NCBI GenBank assembly: GCA_964468805.1
Contig: CAYXWM010000019.1
Location: 1-40,339 of the forward strand
Reading direction: 5' to 3'
DNA length: 40,339 bases
Source of the DNA: CAYXWM01 sp964468805
GTDB lineage: Bacteria; Bacillota; Clostridia; Lachnospirales; WRBF01
A program made the position numbers and the translations under genes. The notes beneath the pieces are model-generated. The model worked only from the letters and a program-made list of their open reading frames with translations. It was not told the DNA's origin and made no database searches. Shown piece after piece: positions 39,916 through 40,339 of the stretch (position 1 is its first letter; each line of letters starts with the position of its first letter).

Positions 39916-40339
39916 ATGAAAAAAATTATCAACGAACCCGAAAACTTCGTAAACGAAATGTTGGAGGGCTTATATGCAGCTCACGGTGACCTTATAAAAT
40001 CAACCAACGATGACTTGCGTTGCGTAGTTACCGCAAACAAAGTAGACGGCAAAGTGGGTATAGCCACAGGCGGCGGTTCCGGACATCTTCCTTTATTCCT
40101 GGGCTATGTTGGCAAGGGAATGCTGGACGGTTGCTGCGTAGGCGATGTTTTCCAATCACCCGGTGCAGAGCAAATGCTGGCTGTAACCAAGGAAATAGAC
40201 AGCGGAGCCGGCGTGCTTTATATCTACGGCAACTATAACGGCGATATTTTCAACTTTGACATGGCTGCCGAAATGGCAGACTTCGAAGAAAACATAAAAG
40301 TACTCAGCGTTGTTGCAGGCGAAGACGTAGCCTCTCCGG
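39916..40339 (+). CDS. dhaK: Dihydroxyacetone kinase subunit DhaK, 3' end cut by window edge
   Basis: First 141 residues of a DhaK-type protein (full length is about 330): MKKIINEPENFVNEMLEGL, ATGGGSGHLPLFLGYVGKGM and YGNYNGDIFNFDMAAE. DhaK binds dihydroxyacetone covalently through a His that lies beyond the window. It normally works with DhaL and either ATP or DhaM/PTS. In this locus it might phosphorylate dihydroxyacetone or a related ketose. Ribosome site GGAGGA. Whether DhaL follows cannot be seen. Confidence 0.88.
   Translation, partial: MKKIINEPENFVNEMLEGLYAAHGDLIKSTNDDLRCVVTANKVDGKVGIATGGGSGHLPLFLGYVGKGMLDGCCVGDVFQSPGAEQMLAVTKEIDSGAGVLYIYGNYNGDIFNFDMAAEMADFEENIKVLSVVAGEDVASP

Noticed and set aside
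1..40339. tRNA, rRNA or integrase/attachment site suggesting a genomic island
   Set aside because: None recognised by eye; base composition and codon use look uniform across the coding regions.

Overview
The window looks like chromosomal DNA of a low-GC, Gram-positive anaerobe of the Clostridia (Bacillota). Supporting signs are AGGAGG-type ribosome sites, near-consensus sigma-A promoters, a MecA adaptor gene, lipoprotein-type (lipobox) sugar-binding proteins and a Rho with a long disordered insert. I cannot name a genus. No tRNA, rRNA, CRISPR, transposase or phage gene was recognised.

Region by region: (1) 1-6941, housekeeping: the 5' part of mecA (minus strand), a membrane-anchored LysM protein in an operon with rho, and pheT without pheS beside it. 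(2) 7164-9806, a two-gene transketolase translationally coupled to a lone tartrate dehydratase/fumarase alpha subunit, then a convergent unknown gene (9856-10347). (3) 10583-20270, a 2-deoxyribose-type module: LacI regulator, DeoC aldolase, a ribokinase-family sugar kinase, a complete CUT2-type sugar ABC transporter and an aldose-1-epimerase-like protein. (4) 20450-21205, a DeoR-type repressor on the minus strand. (5) 21835-28577, a bacterial microcompartment (BMC) operon: PduL, four BMC-P vertex proteins, an acylating aldehyde dehydrogenase with an N-terminal encapsulation-type helix, PduS-like flavin/Fe-S protein, PduT-like BMC-T, and two BMC-H proteins. (6) 28752-36489, a second CUT2 transporter followed by MtnK-like kinase, MtnA-like isomerase and a class II aldolase carrying a C-terminal encapsulation-type helix. 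(7) 36748-40339, CoA-disulfide reductase/NADH oxidase-like flavoprotein, two CoA-transferase-family subunits, and the start of dihydroxyacetone kinase DhaK.

My reading of how they work together: two deoxy-pentose routes converge on acetaldehyde. 5-Deoxyribose (or 5-methylthioribose) would be imported, phosphorylated by MtnK, isomerised by MtnA, and cleaved by the aldolase to DHAP plus acetaldehyde (or methylthioacetaldehyde). 2-Deoxyribose would be phosphorylated and cleaved by DeoC to glyceraldehyde 3-phosphate plus acetaldehyde. The shell would hold the aldehyde while PduP-like dehydrogenase and PduL convert it to acetyl-CoA and acetyl phosphate. No B12-dependent or glycyl-radical signature enzyme and no alcohol dehydrogenase lie in the window, so the cofactor cycle must differ from the classical Pdu/Eut scheme or use genes outside it. 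A BMC built around 5'-deoxyadenosine/methylthioadenosine-derived sugars is the strongest candidate for a little-described system here.

The intergenic gaps are unusually rich in palindromic repeats. One family of about 65 bases (family A, 11 copies, all on the plus strand, each in a gap before a plus-strand gene) fills many intercistronic gaps. Two of its copies are interrupted by other palindromic inserts. Three further families (B, C, D) are described in the features.
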